A stretch of 16,485 nucleotides of DNA from contig JAFITR010000017.1 in NCBI GenBank assembly GCA_017116025.1, forward strand, positions 1 through 16,485, given 5' to 3'. Each line of letters opens with the position of its first letter. Position 1 is the first letter of the stretch. Shown here piece by piece: positions 1 to 8,239 of this stretch. This DNA is from Simkania negevensis. GTDB lineage: Bacteria; Chlamydiota; Chlamydiia; Chlamydiales; JAFITR01. The notes beneath the pieces are model-generated. The model was not told the origin of the DNA and searched no databases. It saw only the letters and a program-made list of their open reading frames with translations. A program made the position numbers and the translations under genes.

Positions 1-1
1 A

Positions 2-775
2 CGAGGCGCGTTTCCAGGAACGCTCGACTGGGGACTCAAACAGCAGGCTATCCAATCCGGTGTCTCATTCTCCTTCGGACAAAAACTGCCGTATGATGAA
101 GTCGATGTCGTCGCTACAGGGCCCATCAAAGGTGAAACGGCTGCAATCGATAAAGGAATCATTTTCAAAACAACAGCGCCCGACTGTGCCATCGCCCTTG
201 TCGACGATCGTGCCGCATACCTCGGATACTCCTACCTCCTTATTACACAAGGCTACGGTTGTATATGTACAGTCCTGTTCGATGAATTTCATCGATTAAA
301 TGACTGCTTTGAGGAAACAAAAAAAAACTTGTGCTCTCTCTTAGGTCTCGATGATCTTCGTGAACAAAAAGCTGTCGGTGGCCTCGGTTCCTTCTCTACA
401 CACCTGCAACCTGTCAGCGGTAACACCCTCTTCGTTGGTGAAGCAGCAGGATTGCAAGACCTCCTGTGGGGCTTCGGTATACGCTCGTCCATGATGTCAG
501 GGTTCATTGCCGCCAACTGCTTGCTAGAACAAAAAGATTACGCACAAATTCTACTAAAAAAATACAGAAACTATCTAAAGGCCGGCGTTGTCAATCGCTT
601 CGCCTGGGAACGTATACGAAAAAAAGGGATGCCCAAAATTTTTTGCCGCATCATGCAAGGTAAAGCATCGATGGATCTCTTGCATTCTATCTATAATTAT
701 AACCTTTCACAAAAATTCCTCTACCCCTTCGCAAGAAGATACCTGAAAAAACGCTATCCACAACTCCGACTTTAG
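2..775 (+). CDS. FAD-dependent oxidoreductase, geranylgeranyl-reductase-like, C-terminal part (5' end outside window)
   Basis: The frame is open from base 2 through to the TAG at 773-775, giving 257 residues without the N-terminus, so the dinucleotide-binding GxGxxG motif is not visible. The C-terminal half carries the segment NTLFVGEAAGLQDLLWGFGI followed by SSMMSGFIAANCLL. In flavoproteins of the geranylgeranyl reductase/PHBH type this corresponds to the GDAAG motif that contacts the FAD ribityl chain; here the usual Asp is Glu. After it comes a basic helical tail (KKYRNYLKAGVVNRFAWERIRKK). Such enzymes reduce or hydroxylate lipids, isoprenoids or aromatics, and the substrate cannot be told from this fragment. 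The family call is sequence inference. The gene converges with the symporter at 865, and only a short repeat-bearing gap lies between them. Confidence 0.72.
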   Translation, partial: RGAFPGTLDWGLKQQAIQSGVSFSFGQKLPYDEVDVVATGPIKGETAAIDKGIIFKTTAPDCAIALVDDRAAYLGYSYLLITQGYGCICTVLFDEFHRLNDCFEETKKNLCSLLGLDDLREQKAVGGLGSFSTHLQPVSGNTLFVGEAAGLQDLLWGFGIRSSMMSGFIAANCLLEQKDYAQILLKKYRNYLKAGVVNRFAWERIRKKGMPKIFCRIMQGKASMDLLHSIYNYNLSQKFLYPFARRYLKKRYPQLRL

Positions 776-792
776 GTTGACGAGTAACAAGG

Positions 793-848
793 CAGCGCAA
801 AGAAACGCAAAGACGCAGAGAGCGCAAAGAAACGCAGAGAAAAAAGAG
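793..848. repeat. Short intergenic direct repeats, CGCAAAG/CGCAGAG type
   Basis: The 16-mer AGCGCAAAGAAACGCA occurs at 794-809 and again at 821-836, offset by 27 nt, with further degenerate CGCAAAGA/CGCAGAGA units between and after. On the minus strand it reads as CTTTGCG/CTCTGCG units. It fills the gap between two convergent genes. Related CTTCGCG-rich strings lie at about 6609-6658 and 14778-14808. I see no clear intrinsic terminator here. Confidence 0.7.
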
Positions 849-864
849 AGCGTTTTGTTGGCCT

Positions 865-2103
865 CTACACGGGTTGTTCGGTGATGAGCTGTACTGTTTC
901 TTTTTGAAGATCCTTGTCGAGCATGACCGTCACACACGAGTCTGACCAGACATTAATGGCGCTCTCTAGCATGTCGATAAGAGCATAAAACGGTAGGATG
1001 ACACCCAAGATATTGAGAGGGACGTTCATCGTAGCAAGAAAGGCACTCGCAATAAAATAGCAGCCCATAGGGACGCCTGCGTTGCCGACAGCAGCAATGG
1101 TGGCGATGAGAATCCATAGAGCCATCCCAGGCAAGCTATACACAGCACCATGGCTTGTTGAAACGAAAAGGACAGTGATGAGAATGAATGCCGCACAAGC
1201 ATTCATGTTGATCGTTGTACATAGCGGCAAACTAAAGCCGGCTACCTTGCGAGATACTTTGACATTCCCCTCAGCACATTGCATCGCCATCGGTAAGGCT
1301 GCACTCGATGATTTTGAAAAAAAAGCGACCGAAAGGGCAGGTAACATCCCTTTAAAAACCTTGAATGGAGAACACCCCTTCATCTTTAATAAAAGAGGTA
1401 AGACAATCAGAGCTTGAATAAGGTTTGCTCCCACTACACACGATAGATAGAGGGCTAAGCTCGATATCTGTAAGTTGCCACCTTGTAAATCCTTGATAAA
1501 TAAGACAACAAAAGCCCATATCGCAATCGGCATCAACTTAATAATCCATCTCGTTACCTTCATTACCGCCGAATAGAGAGCGGCAAAAAAGGTGTGAAGT
1601 ACCTTCCTCTTCTCTGAAGGTAGTGATAAAGTCGCTAAACTAAGCAGCATAGCAATGAATAAAACGCCAATAACGCTGTTTTCACTAAAAGGCTGGACGA
1701 TGTTGCTAGGAATAAGCTGCTTCAAAAAACTCGCATAACCAGAAAATGTCCCCGCAGCAACAGGAGAGCTTTCAACAGGAATCTGAACGCCTTTCACAGG
1801 ATCAACTAATAAAAACAGCCCAAGAGCAATCGTCGCAGCGATCAGCGTCGTTAAAAGAGTGTATTTGATCAGCCTCTTACCTAAAAATTTGAGCTCATGA
1901 ATGTTCTCCATCCCAGACGCCGTCGAGACAATCGATAGAAAGATGAGGGGAAGACTGATCAACTTCAAAAGGTTGATAAAAATCTCCGATATCGTAGAAG
2001 CCGCAAAGTGAACGCCCGGAATCCCCAAATAACCCATGAAGATGCCCAGCAAAGCGGTAAGAAGATAAAGGAAGCTTGGATTTCGCAACCAGCTGAATAT
2101 CAT
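865..2103 (-). CDS. Na+-coupled SDF-family (dicarboxylate/amino acid) symporter
   Basis: This 412-residue, very hydrophobic protein has the layout of the dicarboxylate/amino acid:cation symporter (SDF, GltPh-like) family in the inner membrane. Visible landmarks are the serine-rich HP1 tip SKSSSAALP (about 263-271), the TM7 segment TTINMNACAAF (about 297-306, family form NMDGT), the HP2 tip VGNAGVPMG (about 339-347), and TM8 DMLESAINVWSD (377-388) with Asn384 and Asp388 at the family's sodium-site positions. At the TM8 position where acidic-substrate transporters carry Arg-Thr, this protein has Glu380-Ser381. That argues against glutamate/aspartate and resembles, from memory, SstT-type Ser/Thr symporters. 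Length is typical. The ATG has no Shine-Dalgarno, but a strong promoter lies at 2141-2170, so it can be transcribed independently of the Nudix gene upstream. Confidence 0.9.
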   Translation of the reverse strand: MIFSWLRNPSFLYLLTALLGIFMGYLGIPGVHFAASTISEIFINLLKLISLPLIFLSIVSTASGMENIHELKFLGKRLIKYTLLTTLIAATIALGLFLLVDPVKGVQIPVESSPVAAGTFSGYASFLKQLIPSNIVQPFSENSVIGVLFIAMLLSLATLSLPSEKRKVLHTFFAALYSAVMKVTRWIIKLMPIAIWAFVVLFIKDLQGGNLQISSLALYLSCVVGANLIQALIVLPLLLKMKGCSPFKVFKGMLPALSVAFFSKSSSAALPMAMQCAEGNVKVSRKVAGFSLPLCTTINMNACAAFILITVLFVSTSHGAVYSLPGMALWILIATIAAVGNAGVPMGCYFIASAFLATMNVPLNILGVILPFYALIDMLESAINVWSDSCVTVMLDKDLQKETVQLITEQPV

Positions 2104-2140
2104 TGTAATACAAACTTTGTTCGTGTAAATAATTTATAGG

Positions 2141-2170
2141 ATAATAGCATTAAAAAATAGTTGTTGTCAA
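2141..2170 (-). promoter_or_regulatory. Sigma70-type promoter for the SDF symporter
   Basis: On the minus strand a perfect TTGACA (plus bases 2165-2170) is followed after 18 nt by TATTAT (plus bases 2141-2146). Transcription would start near 2134, about 30 nt before the symporter ATG at 2103. The -35 box lies inside the last codons of the Nudix gene, so the symporter has its own promoter embedded in its neighbour. Confidence 0.7.
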
Positions 2171-2809
2171 TTCTTTTAGAGAGGGGATAGAAGGTAAAGC
2201 AGCAGAAGGGAGAGCTGTGAGATCAAACCACTCCACTTCTGTGTGTTCTTCGGAGGGGATAGGGGAGAGCTCTGTCTCTAGAAAGATGTTGTAACAGAGG
2301 TCGATGCATCTTGCTTCAGAGTCTCTGAGTAGGCTGGCAAAACGCATCTGTTTAATAGCATCTCGGTTCAACCCTGTCTCCTCTTCGAATTCCTTTAAGA
2401 GCTGTGTCTGAGGGGATATCGACCCCTCTTCGTCAAGCGCAGCACTCTCAATGCCGCCAGCAGGAATGCACTCCCAGCAGCCAGGGTATTGTGTGACGCG
2501 GTTACTTCTTTTGCCTAATAAAACCTTCTTGCTCTTGCGTACGATTCCTGTCACACAGAGAGCAAAGAGAGTGGGGAAACACCCCTTTTCGAGGAAGAAT
2601 TGGGCATAATAAAGGCGGTAAGGAAGCCAGGAGACGTGCAAAGCGGTTTCCTCCCGTTTCGTGATACAGAGGATGGGATTGTCCCTGAGCTGGGACTTCG
2701 TCTGCAGAGCATGCTGCCATACCTCGTCAGCAGCATTTTGTTGCTCTTTACTGATCTGGCCTAAGCCTTCTACAAGAGTAATTGCCGGTTCAATTTTGAT
2801 GTTGTGCAT
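2150..2809 (-). CDS. Nudix hydrolase
   Basis: This 219-residue cytosolic protein has a Nudix fold. The Nudix box runs from about G118-G119 to L147 and ends in KEFEEETGL (139-147), matching REUxEExGU with Lys for Arg; the glutamates that bind metal are present. The spacing between the leading glycines and this helix is longer than in the canonical 23-residue box, with an insertion around residues 125-134. A preceding strand (TGIVRKSKKVLLGKRS) and QYPGCWECIPAGG are typical of the family. These enzymes cleave nucleoside diphosphates linked to another moiety; the substrate is not predictable here. The first about 75 residues are an N-terminal extension I cannot assign. There is no Shine-Dalgarno at the ATG. 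The gene lies 41 nt downstream of the large effector-like gene on the same strand, and its end overlaps the symporter promoter. Confidence 0.85.
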   Translation of the reverse strand: MHNIKIEPAITLVEGLGQISKEQQNAADEVWQHALQTKSQLRDNPILCITKREETALHVSWLPYRLYYAQFFLEKGCFPTLFALCVTGIVRKSKKVLLGKRSNRVTQYPGCWECIPAGGIESAALDEEGSISPQTQLLKEFEEETGLNRDAIKQMRFASLLRDSEARCIDLCYNIFLETELSPIPSEEHTEVEWFDLTALPSAALPSIPSLKELTTTIF

Positions 2810-2850
2810 TGTAGAATTAGTATGGGGTGCCCTAGCGATATCTACAATCT

Positions 2851-5784
2851 TTAATTTTGTTGAAAGCGGCTATATTGCGTGATTTCACGCCTGAGCTGTT
2901 CTTGAGACAGATGAGCAAACTTATGTGAAAGTGCTTGACTTGGCTCTGACCAATTCGCTTGAAGTAACATATTGTTTACAAAGTTAACAGCTGCTGTATG
3001 ATCTTCTGGTTTGTCGGATTCTAGACTTAGTTTGAGAGGCCTAATGCTCAGTGGGGGAATTGGCAAATCGTCAATATTTTCTTTTAGAAGTTTCACCTTT
3101 TCATCTATGTTAGACGAAGGGATATTAGACAGTTGGTTTTTTAATGCGTCTACCTTGGCTGCCCATTGGTGCATTCGAGCTAATGTAGGATATGCAGCGT
3201 AGGCAAGCTGATTCCATTTGATTGGACCTTCCAGTATCTCTTCGGCTTTCTTTATTCCGTCAGGGGTTGTCTCTATATTAGAGAGCTCTCGTCGCAGTTC
3301 TTGTTTTTCGGATGTTGTAATTGGCATCGAGTCCAAGTGGTCGAGTAGAGCTTCTCTCTGGTTGTATAGAGCTACTATTGGATCTCCTTGAAAATCTTTT
3401 GGGTTGTTGAACATTTTTTTGAGTGCAAGGAAGCCTTCTAGGCGAGCTTTTCTTTCTCTTAATGCTTGTAGTTGTGCGATGCTGCAATTTTTCGGATGGA
3501 GAAGCATCGGCTGCCTTTGCAACATAGCAATCTGCTCGTCCGACAATCCTTCGTTTCTTAACTCTTTCCAGATGGGAAGGGTTTTGAATCTTGGATCTTC
3601 TGTCACCTTTGCAAATTCTAACCGTACGTCGGCCAGGGTTATGGAACCGCTCGAAATATTGTTGTCTCTGCCATGAATTAAAAACCAACGGTTTTTACCA
3701 AAGTGCTGTTCAACGAGGTCGGTAATCATCTCAGATTCTTCTTCTGAGAAGTTAACCTGTGTGATCTCTGGCGGTTCGTTTTCTCCTTTTTCTTCTATTG
3801 CTACAAAATCGCGTCCTTGTACGGGTATTTGCAAAGCAATCGACTCTCCTAATTCGTCCAAATGTTCTTCTAGTATTGCTTCGTCGATAGTGGGATTGAC
3901 TGTTTGTAGATAGAGTTGTCCGAGAGGAGAATTGACGACGTTTCCACTTGCAGTGATTAAATTGCTTTCCAACACCGCATCGTCGTAGTCTCCAATGATT
4001 AAATCGCTGTTTCCATCCATCCACATGTTCTTGCGATGTCCATCCCAAAGTTGCAAGCTGAGAGCAAAGAGAGCCGTGTGTTGCGATGCAGAGCTTTGCC
4101 AGTTAACCTTAGCAGGGTTAGTAGTCAGCCGGTCAATCGGTGAGGCAGTGACGAAGTTCTCTGATCGGTTGGAGGCAGGAGAGAGATCTGCCGGTGCTTC
4201 TTCTGCTGTTTGTTTCGAGGTTCTACGGTATATCCGAACGAGGTTTGCTCCTTTAAGAGGTTCTGACAAAGCCCCCACCGTTGATATGTCGACAACTTTC
4301 TGTCTAGATCGATTTTCTGGTATTTTTTTTGTATACGCAGAGACCTTTTCGTCCGCATCTACTTTATAAACGACATTAGCTGTTCCCGTATTCAGTTGGG
4401 TTATGCTAAGGCCAAAATGCTGTTGTATAACCTCTTTTTCCTTTTCCTGAAAAAGTTTTTGTAACTGTGGATTCTGGCTATCCAAAAGCAACAAACGTAG
4501 TCCATGATCGAATTCTTTTTTCTGTTTTTCCGAAAGAGACTCTTCTGATGGAAAGGTATATTCGTTCGCCTCGTAGTTCATCCAGAGTTCCATGTCTTTT
4601 TCTATGATTTTTAACATGACTGCATTTCTTTTATCCAAAAAAGCAGGTGCGTTTTTTTCTGCTTTTACTATCTCCTCTACACGAGGGTTGTCAGAGAATA
4701 GAACATCTTTTTTTGCTTGGATAGCTAGATCAGCTAGTCTCTTGCGAGATTGGTTCACAATTTCCTGCGCTTTTTCTGAAAAAAGTCTTTGGATTGTTGG
4801 ATTTTCACTAGTCCAAAGGCGCTGTTTTAAGGTATTTCGTAACTCTCGTCGCTGTGAGCGTGAAAGAGATGTTTCTGTTGGCAACATCTTACTCGTTTCG
4901 TATTCTTTCTTGAGCTCCGGATCATTTTCAACGATACTCTCTATAATCTCTTGCTTGATCTGCTTTGTTTCTTCTTCTATTGTTTGTTTTAAGGTAGGAT
5001 CCTTGGAAGAAAGAACGACTTCTTTGGCTTGTGCCATTACTGTTCTTATCTCCGGATTCATCACATCGTGATACCGCCTAACTTCTGCGTCCGCTTTACG
5101 CAGCTTTGCTTGCGTTGCTGCCAGCTGAGTGAGCTTGCGTTTTTTCTCTGTTGCCTCCTTATCTTGAGCAAGGTTTGCGAGCAATCCTTTTACAATGGTG
5201 ATTCTTTCTTGCGGATTAACAACATCCCCTATACGCCGAACTGTACGAGCATAAAAGGTCATGCGATCTTGCGTGGTAGCTGGTGCTAGCTGATCCAACA
5301 TCGTCTGAAACAGCTGCTCGATCTCCTGGTTCTCTCCTTCTGTCAGATCCTTGCCACCATCATCACCTAACAGTAGCTGTTTGATGAGTGTTTGTTCTGG
5401 TTTGTCATCTTTATAAAGAATCGCTTCTCTTGGAAAAGAGGATGGTGAACTAGCTGTAGAAGAAGGGGAGGTGAAGATTGGACTGCCTACTTGCGATGTT
5501 CTCTTAGATGCTGAGGAAGAAGCTCTTGATAAAACGTCTGATAGCCGATCCCTTAAAAGAGAATCTGCTTCTCCTCCGGATACTCTCAACTCCTCTTCAG
5601 AAGTTAAAGCGCTGTTGTTTTTGAGAAAGGCTGCAACGTCTTTAGGCGATAGGTATAGTGTCTCTCTTTCTTCTTGAACAGTGATCGAACGTCCCCAGAA
5701 CTTCTCAGCTTCATTTTTGTCCCTTGTGTATTCGATCCCTTTGTGTGTTGGATCGAAATCTGAAAATCCCCGTTCAATGTTCAT
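2851..5784 (-). CDS. Large putative secreted effector with helical repeats and a kinase-like core
   Basis: I do not recognise this 977-residue protein as a named family. It has no signal peptide and no membrane segment. Residues 86-118 are a Ser/Thr-rich low-complexity stretch. Residues about 200-456 are strongly helical and charged, with two tandem copies of a roughly 100-residue unit (about 251-345 and 355-455) built around recurring [DN]Px[LIV] motifs. Residues 465-488 (GTANVVYKVDADEKVSAYTKK) look like a nucleotide-binding beta hairpin with a following lysine. Residues 581-602 (DGHRKNMW, then IIGDYDDA) resemble the DxHxxN and DxD catalytic elements of atypical kinases such as PI-kinase or HipA types. 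Residues about 730-977 are helical again. A disordered S/T-rich N-terminal region and large size are common in type III/IV effectors, but no secretion system is visible here. An AGGA Shine-Dalgarno lies about 8 nt upstream of the ATG, with an AT-rich upstream region at 5820-5870. Kinase function is inference. Confidence 0.85.
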   Translation of the reverse strand: MNIERGFSDFDPTHKGIEYTRDKNEAEKFWGRSITVQEERETLYLSPKDVAAFLKNNSALTSEEELRVSGGEADSLLRDRLSDVLSRASSSASKRTSQVGSPIFTSPSSTASSPSSFPREAILYKDDKPEQTLIKQLLLGDDGGKDLTEGENQEIEQLFQTMLDQLAPATTQDRMTFYARTVRRIGDVVNPQERITIVKGLLANLAQDKEATEKKRKLTQLAATQAKLRKADAEVRRYHDVMNPEIRTVMAQAKEVVLSSKDPTLKQTIEEETKQIKQEIIESIVENDPELKKEYETSKMLPTETSLSRSQRRELRNTLKQRLWTSENPTIQRLFSEKAQEIVNQSRKRLADLAIQAKKDVLFSDNPRVEEIVKAEKNAPAFLDKRNAVMLKIIEKDMELWMNYEANEYTFPSEESLSEKQKKEFDHGLRLLLLDSQNPQLQKLFQEKEKEVIQQHFGLSITQLNTGTANVVYKVDADEKVSAYTKKIPENRSRQKVVDISTVGALSEPLKGANLVRIYRRTSKQTAEEAPADLSPASNRSENFVTASPIDRLTTNPAKVNWQSSASQHTALFALSLQLWDGHRKNMWMDGNSDLIIGDYDDAVLESNLITASGNVVNSPLGQLYLQTVNPTIDEAILEEHLDELGESIALQIPVQGRDFVAIEEKGENEPPEITQVNFSEEESEMITDLVEQHFGKNRWFLIHGRDNNISSGSITLADVRLEFAKVTEDPRFKTLPIWKELRNEGLSDEQIAMLQRQPMLLHPKNCSIAQLQALRERKARLEGFLALKKMFNNPKDFQGDPIVALYNQREALLDHLDSMPITTSEKQELRRELSNIETTPDGIKKAEEILEGPIKWNQLAYAAYPTLARMHQWAAKVDALKNQLSNIPSSNIDEKVKLLKENIDDLPIPPLSIRPLKLSLESDKPEDHTAAVNFVNNMLLQANWSEPSQALSHKFAHLSQEQLRREITQYSRFQQN

Positions 5785-5919
5785 AAAAAGATCCTGTTAA
5801 GAAGTCTGGATGAAGCTCCTATTCAAATATAATTTTAACACAGTAGCGTAATATAAAAATATTTTTTTAACCAGCAGGGGGCGGCAGATTATGCAGGCTG
5901 AGGAGCTGCTACAGGGAGG

Positions 5920-6585
5920 CTAATGGATATTTGATCTCTGTGACCATTTACCTTTGGCAAAGGCAAGCAGTTCGTGCCAATTATCAACACTTGCCAACAG
6001 ACCGTTGGTGTTGCATTCGTTATGGGCATGGATGGCAATGGTATCGATGCCGGCAGCAACTGATGCGGTGATGCCTTGGGGGGAGTCTTCGACGGTGATC
6101 GCTTGCTCGGGAGTATATTGCTCGTTGTGTAAAGCAAGCTGGTAGATGTCTGGGTGTGGCTTTCTACGTGCAGTGTCTTCGGCAGTATATATACTGTAAA
6201 AGTAGGGGAGTATGCCCTTCGACTGCAAAAACGAATGAGAAAGGCTCTTTGGTGCAGAGGTAACAAGGCATACCTTTTGCTGCCTTTGAGAGGCAAAATC
6301 TAAAAACTCCACTACCCCAGGAAACAGCTCTATTTCTTCGTTGTAACATGCTTCTATTTTGGTAATATAGTGATGGTAGAGTTCTTCGTTTGATTGTTCA
6401 ATGTTGTGCTTTTCTCTGACTGTTGCAACGATTTCAGCAACAGAGGGGCCGAGGAGAGAGCGGAACTCTTCATCTGTTGCAGTTACGCCATAAGGAGCTA
6501 ATAGGTCGGTAAAGAGCTCAAACATCTTGGGCAGGCTGTTGGCAATAGTACCATCAAGATCGAGAAAAAGTACCTTTTTGTCCAT
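5920..6585 (-). CDS. HAD-superfamily phosphatase (phosphoglycolate phosphatase/beta-PGM-like)
   Basis: This 221-residue protein shows all four HAD motifs: FLDLDGT with nucleophile Asp9 and acid Asp11, VTSAPK (about 108-113, motif II), Lys142 in RRKPHPD (motif III), and VEDSPQG with Glu166-Asp167 (motif IV). A helical cap lies between motifs I and II (about residues 17-88), as in subfamily I enzymes. It would hydrolyse a small phosphorylated metabolite in the cytosol. It is the third gene of a same-strand run after the cytidylyltransferase and the GNAT-NeuB fusion, 81 nt downstream of the latter. That context suggests it may remove the 9-phosphate from a nonulosonic acid 9-phosphate, as in the known three-gene KDN pathway of Bacteroides. 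This role is inference; generic phosphoglycolate phosphatase is the alternative. The Shine-Dalgarno is weak. Confidence 0.88.
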   Translation of the reverse strand: MDKKVLFLDLDGTIANSLPKMFELFTDLLAPYGVTATDEEFRSLLGPSVAEIVATVREKHNIEQSNEELYHHYITKIEACYNEEIELFPGVVEFLDFASQRQQKVCLVTSAPKSLSHSFLQSKGILPYFYSIYTAEDTARRKPHPDIYQLALHNEQYTPEQAITVEDSPQGITASVAAGIDTIAIHAHNECNTNGLLASVDNWHELLAFAKGKWSQRSNIH

Positions 6586-6608
6586 CTGCTAGCAATCCCC
6601 GCTACTCT

Positions 6609-6658
6609 TCGTATTCTCTTTGCCGTCTTCGCGATCTTCGCGTTTGTATTCATCGCCC
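6609..6658. repeat. CTTCGCG-type intergenic repeat, copy 2
   Basis: The 81-nt gap between the fusion synthase and the HAD gene is filled by CTCTTTGCCGTCTTCGCGATCTTCGCGTTT-type units. Its end, cgcgtttgtattcatcgc, recurs with one mismatch at 14789-14806 next to mnmA. It is related in style to the CGCAAAG repeats at 793-848. Confidence 0.65.
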
Positions 6659-6666
6659 GCTTCTGA

Positions 6667-8235
6667 CTACCTTTCCCAGTCGTCATTTGCAATACCCGCT
6701 CCCAAAGGGATATCCTTCGTTGCTTTTTTGCCTTCAAGTTCAATAAGGTGTTTGGGATGTATCCCGCGGCATTGTTGCCCAGGACGTAAAATGTCAATGT
6801 TGACGCCCTCCTGCAATACCTCTCCATCACGAACAAGGCGGATCGCTTGGATGCCCCTCCTGGCAAAAGCATGTAGCTCTTCTTCTGATCTCTCTATTTT
6901 TTTCTCCTCTACTCCTAACATCTCTTCAGCCTCCCGTATCGCTTTGACCATTGCTGTTAATTCCTTCGGCTCCACAGCAAAAGAGTGGTCGGGGCCGGGT
7001 AGAGAGTTGTTTAAGGTGTAGTGTTTTTCGATGACAGAGGCTCCTAAAGCAACAGCAACAACAGGAGCAAGGATGGGGTTTCTGCTGTGGTCTGACAGCC
7101 CCGTTGGGCAGCCAAACCGTTTTTTGAGCCAGGGGATAGAGCGCAAGTTCAATGAGTCTGGTGGTGCAGGGTATTTCGCCGTACATTGCATTAGGATGAG
7201 ATCTTTGCCACCGTTGTCGTAGAAGGTGTCAACAGCCCAAGCGATATCTTCTTCTGTGCTAGCTCCGGTAGAAAGAATAAGCGGTTTTCCTGAACGGGCT
7301 GCACATTCCAGCAGGCGTACGTGGCTGATTTCATATGAAGCGATTTTGTGTATAGAAACAAAAGGGTCTACAGCTTCAAAATCTTGCTTAGAAAAGGGGG
7401 TAGACATAAAAGCAATCCCTTGCTTTTTGCTATATTCTGCAATAATTGGCACCATCTCATACGGCATAGCAAGGTCTGCAAAAATCTCGCGTATATCTTG
7501 GTCAATACCTCCCTTTTCCAAATAGCGGCTCTTGCCAGCATTGTCGACATATACCGTCTCTGGACGGTATGTCTGAAACTTTACCGCATCAGCACCACTG
7601 TCGAGGGCAACATCGATCAACGCCTTAGCCATAGCAATATCGCGCTCTTTACAACCCATACGCCAGTTAGAGCCTGCCTCAGCGATGATAAAGACGCGGC
7701 CTCTACTCCACTGAGAACTTTGTAGCTCTCTGGTGTAGCGATGGACAGAAACAAGATCTTTAGTGTCTGGGACAGTGTGTACTGTTGTGTCGACAAAAGA
7801 AAATCTCGCTCTCTCAAAAGCTGTACATGATGCAGCGTTCTCTGGCTTGATCAGTGCAACAACGGTGTCGATACCCTGCTTGGTAAGCTGCTCTGATGCC
7901 AAGCGAAGAGCAGAAGAGGCAATGCCTTGTCCACGGTGCTCTGGAGCAATCATAATAGAGATGTCGCAACACTTCTTGTGAAAAAAAAGGGGATGAGAAC
8001 AAGGGGCGAAACGAAGTAGGCCGCATCGCTTGCCTTCGTATAAGACAAATAATGAAGGCAAGTCTGGATATTGAAAATACCTCGCCCTGTAATCGACAAG
8101 GAACTCTTTCCAGGTTTTTTCTTGCGGATGAAAAGAAAAACGCAAAGTGTCAGGATCGTTGCGTAACGCATATGCTGCTTTAGCATGGCTTTCCAGCGGA
8201 CGCGCCAGCTCAAAGGATATCAGGTCGTTCTTCAT
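6667..8235 (-). CDS. GNAT acetyltransferase fused to NeuB-family nonulosonate synthase (bifunctional)
   Basis: This 522-residue protein joins two enzymes. Residues about 5-170 form a GNAT acyltransferase with the acetyl-CoA motif HRGQGIA (100-106). Residues about 180-445 form a NeuB-type TIM barrel: EAGSNW (186-191), DAVKFQTY (216-223), STPFS, KIAS, LSTGAS, GLSDHS (379-384), IEKHYTL and GPDHSF (414-419). Residues about 455-520 form the C-terminal SAF/antifreeze-like domain. NeuB enzymes condense phosphoenolpyruvate with a hexose derivative to give a nine-carbon sialic, legionaminic, pseudaminic or KDN acid. The GNAT part would N-acylate an amino-sugar precursor, as PseH does upstream of PseI. 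The GPDH-type C-terminal barrel motif looks closer to NeuB/SpsE than to PseI, so I do not name the product. It starts 4 nt after the cytidylyltransferase stop, so coupled translation is likely. Confidence 0.9.
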   Translation of the reverse strand: MKNDLISFELARPLESHAKAAYALRNDPDTLRFSFHPQEKTWKEFLVDYRARYFQYPDLPSLFVLYEGKRCGLLRFAPCSHPLFFHKKCCDISIMIAPEHRGQGIASSALRLASEQLTKQGIDTVVALIKPENAASCTAFERARFSFVDTTVHTVPDTKDLVSVHRYTRELQSSQWSRGRVFIIAEAGSNWRMGCKERDIAMAKALIDVALDSGADAVKFQTYRPETVYVDNAGKSRYLEKGGIDQDIREIFADLAMPYEMVPIIAEYSKKQGIAFMSTPFSKQDFEAVDPFVSIHKIASYEISHVRLLECAARSGKPLILSTGASTEEDIAWAVDTFYDNGGKDLILMQCTAKYPAPPDSLNLRSIPWLKKRFGCPTGLSDHSRNPILAPVVAVALGASVIEKHYTLNNSLPGPDHSFAVEPKELTAMVKAIREAEEMLGVEEKKIERSEEELHAFARRGIQAIRLVRDGEVLQEGVNIDILRPGQQCRGIHPKHLIELEGKKATKDIPLGAGIANDDWER

Positions 8236-8239
8236 AGCA

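Noticed and set aside
3278..3688. Minus-strand 136-residue ORF and other overlapping frames within 2851-5784
   Set aside because: Arg- and Ser-rich shadow translations of the effector-like gene in another frame; no start signals.
6667..8235. Naming the synthase pseI or neuB outright
   Set aside because: The motifs fit the NeuB superfamily, but the product cannot be told apart from sequence alone, so no symbol is given.
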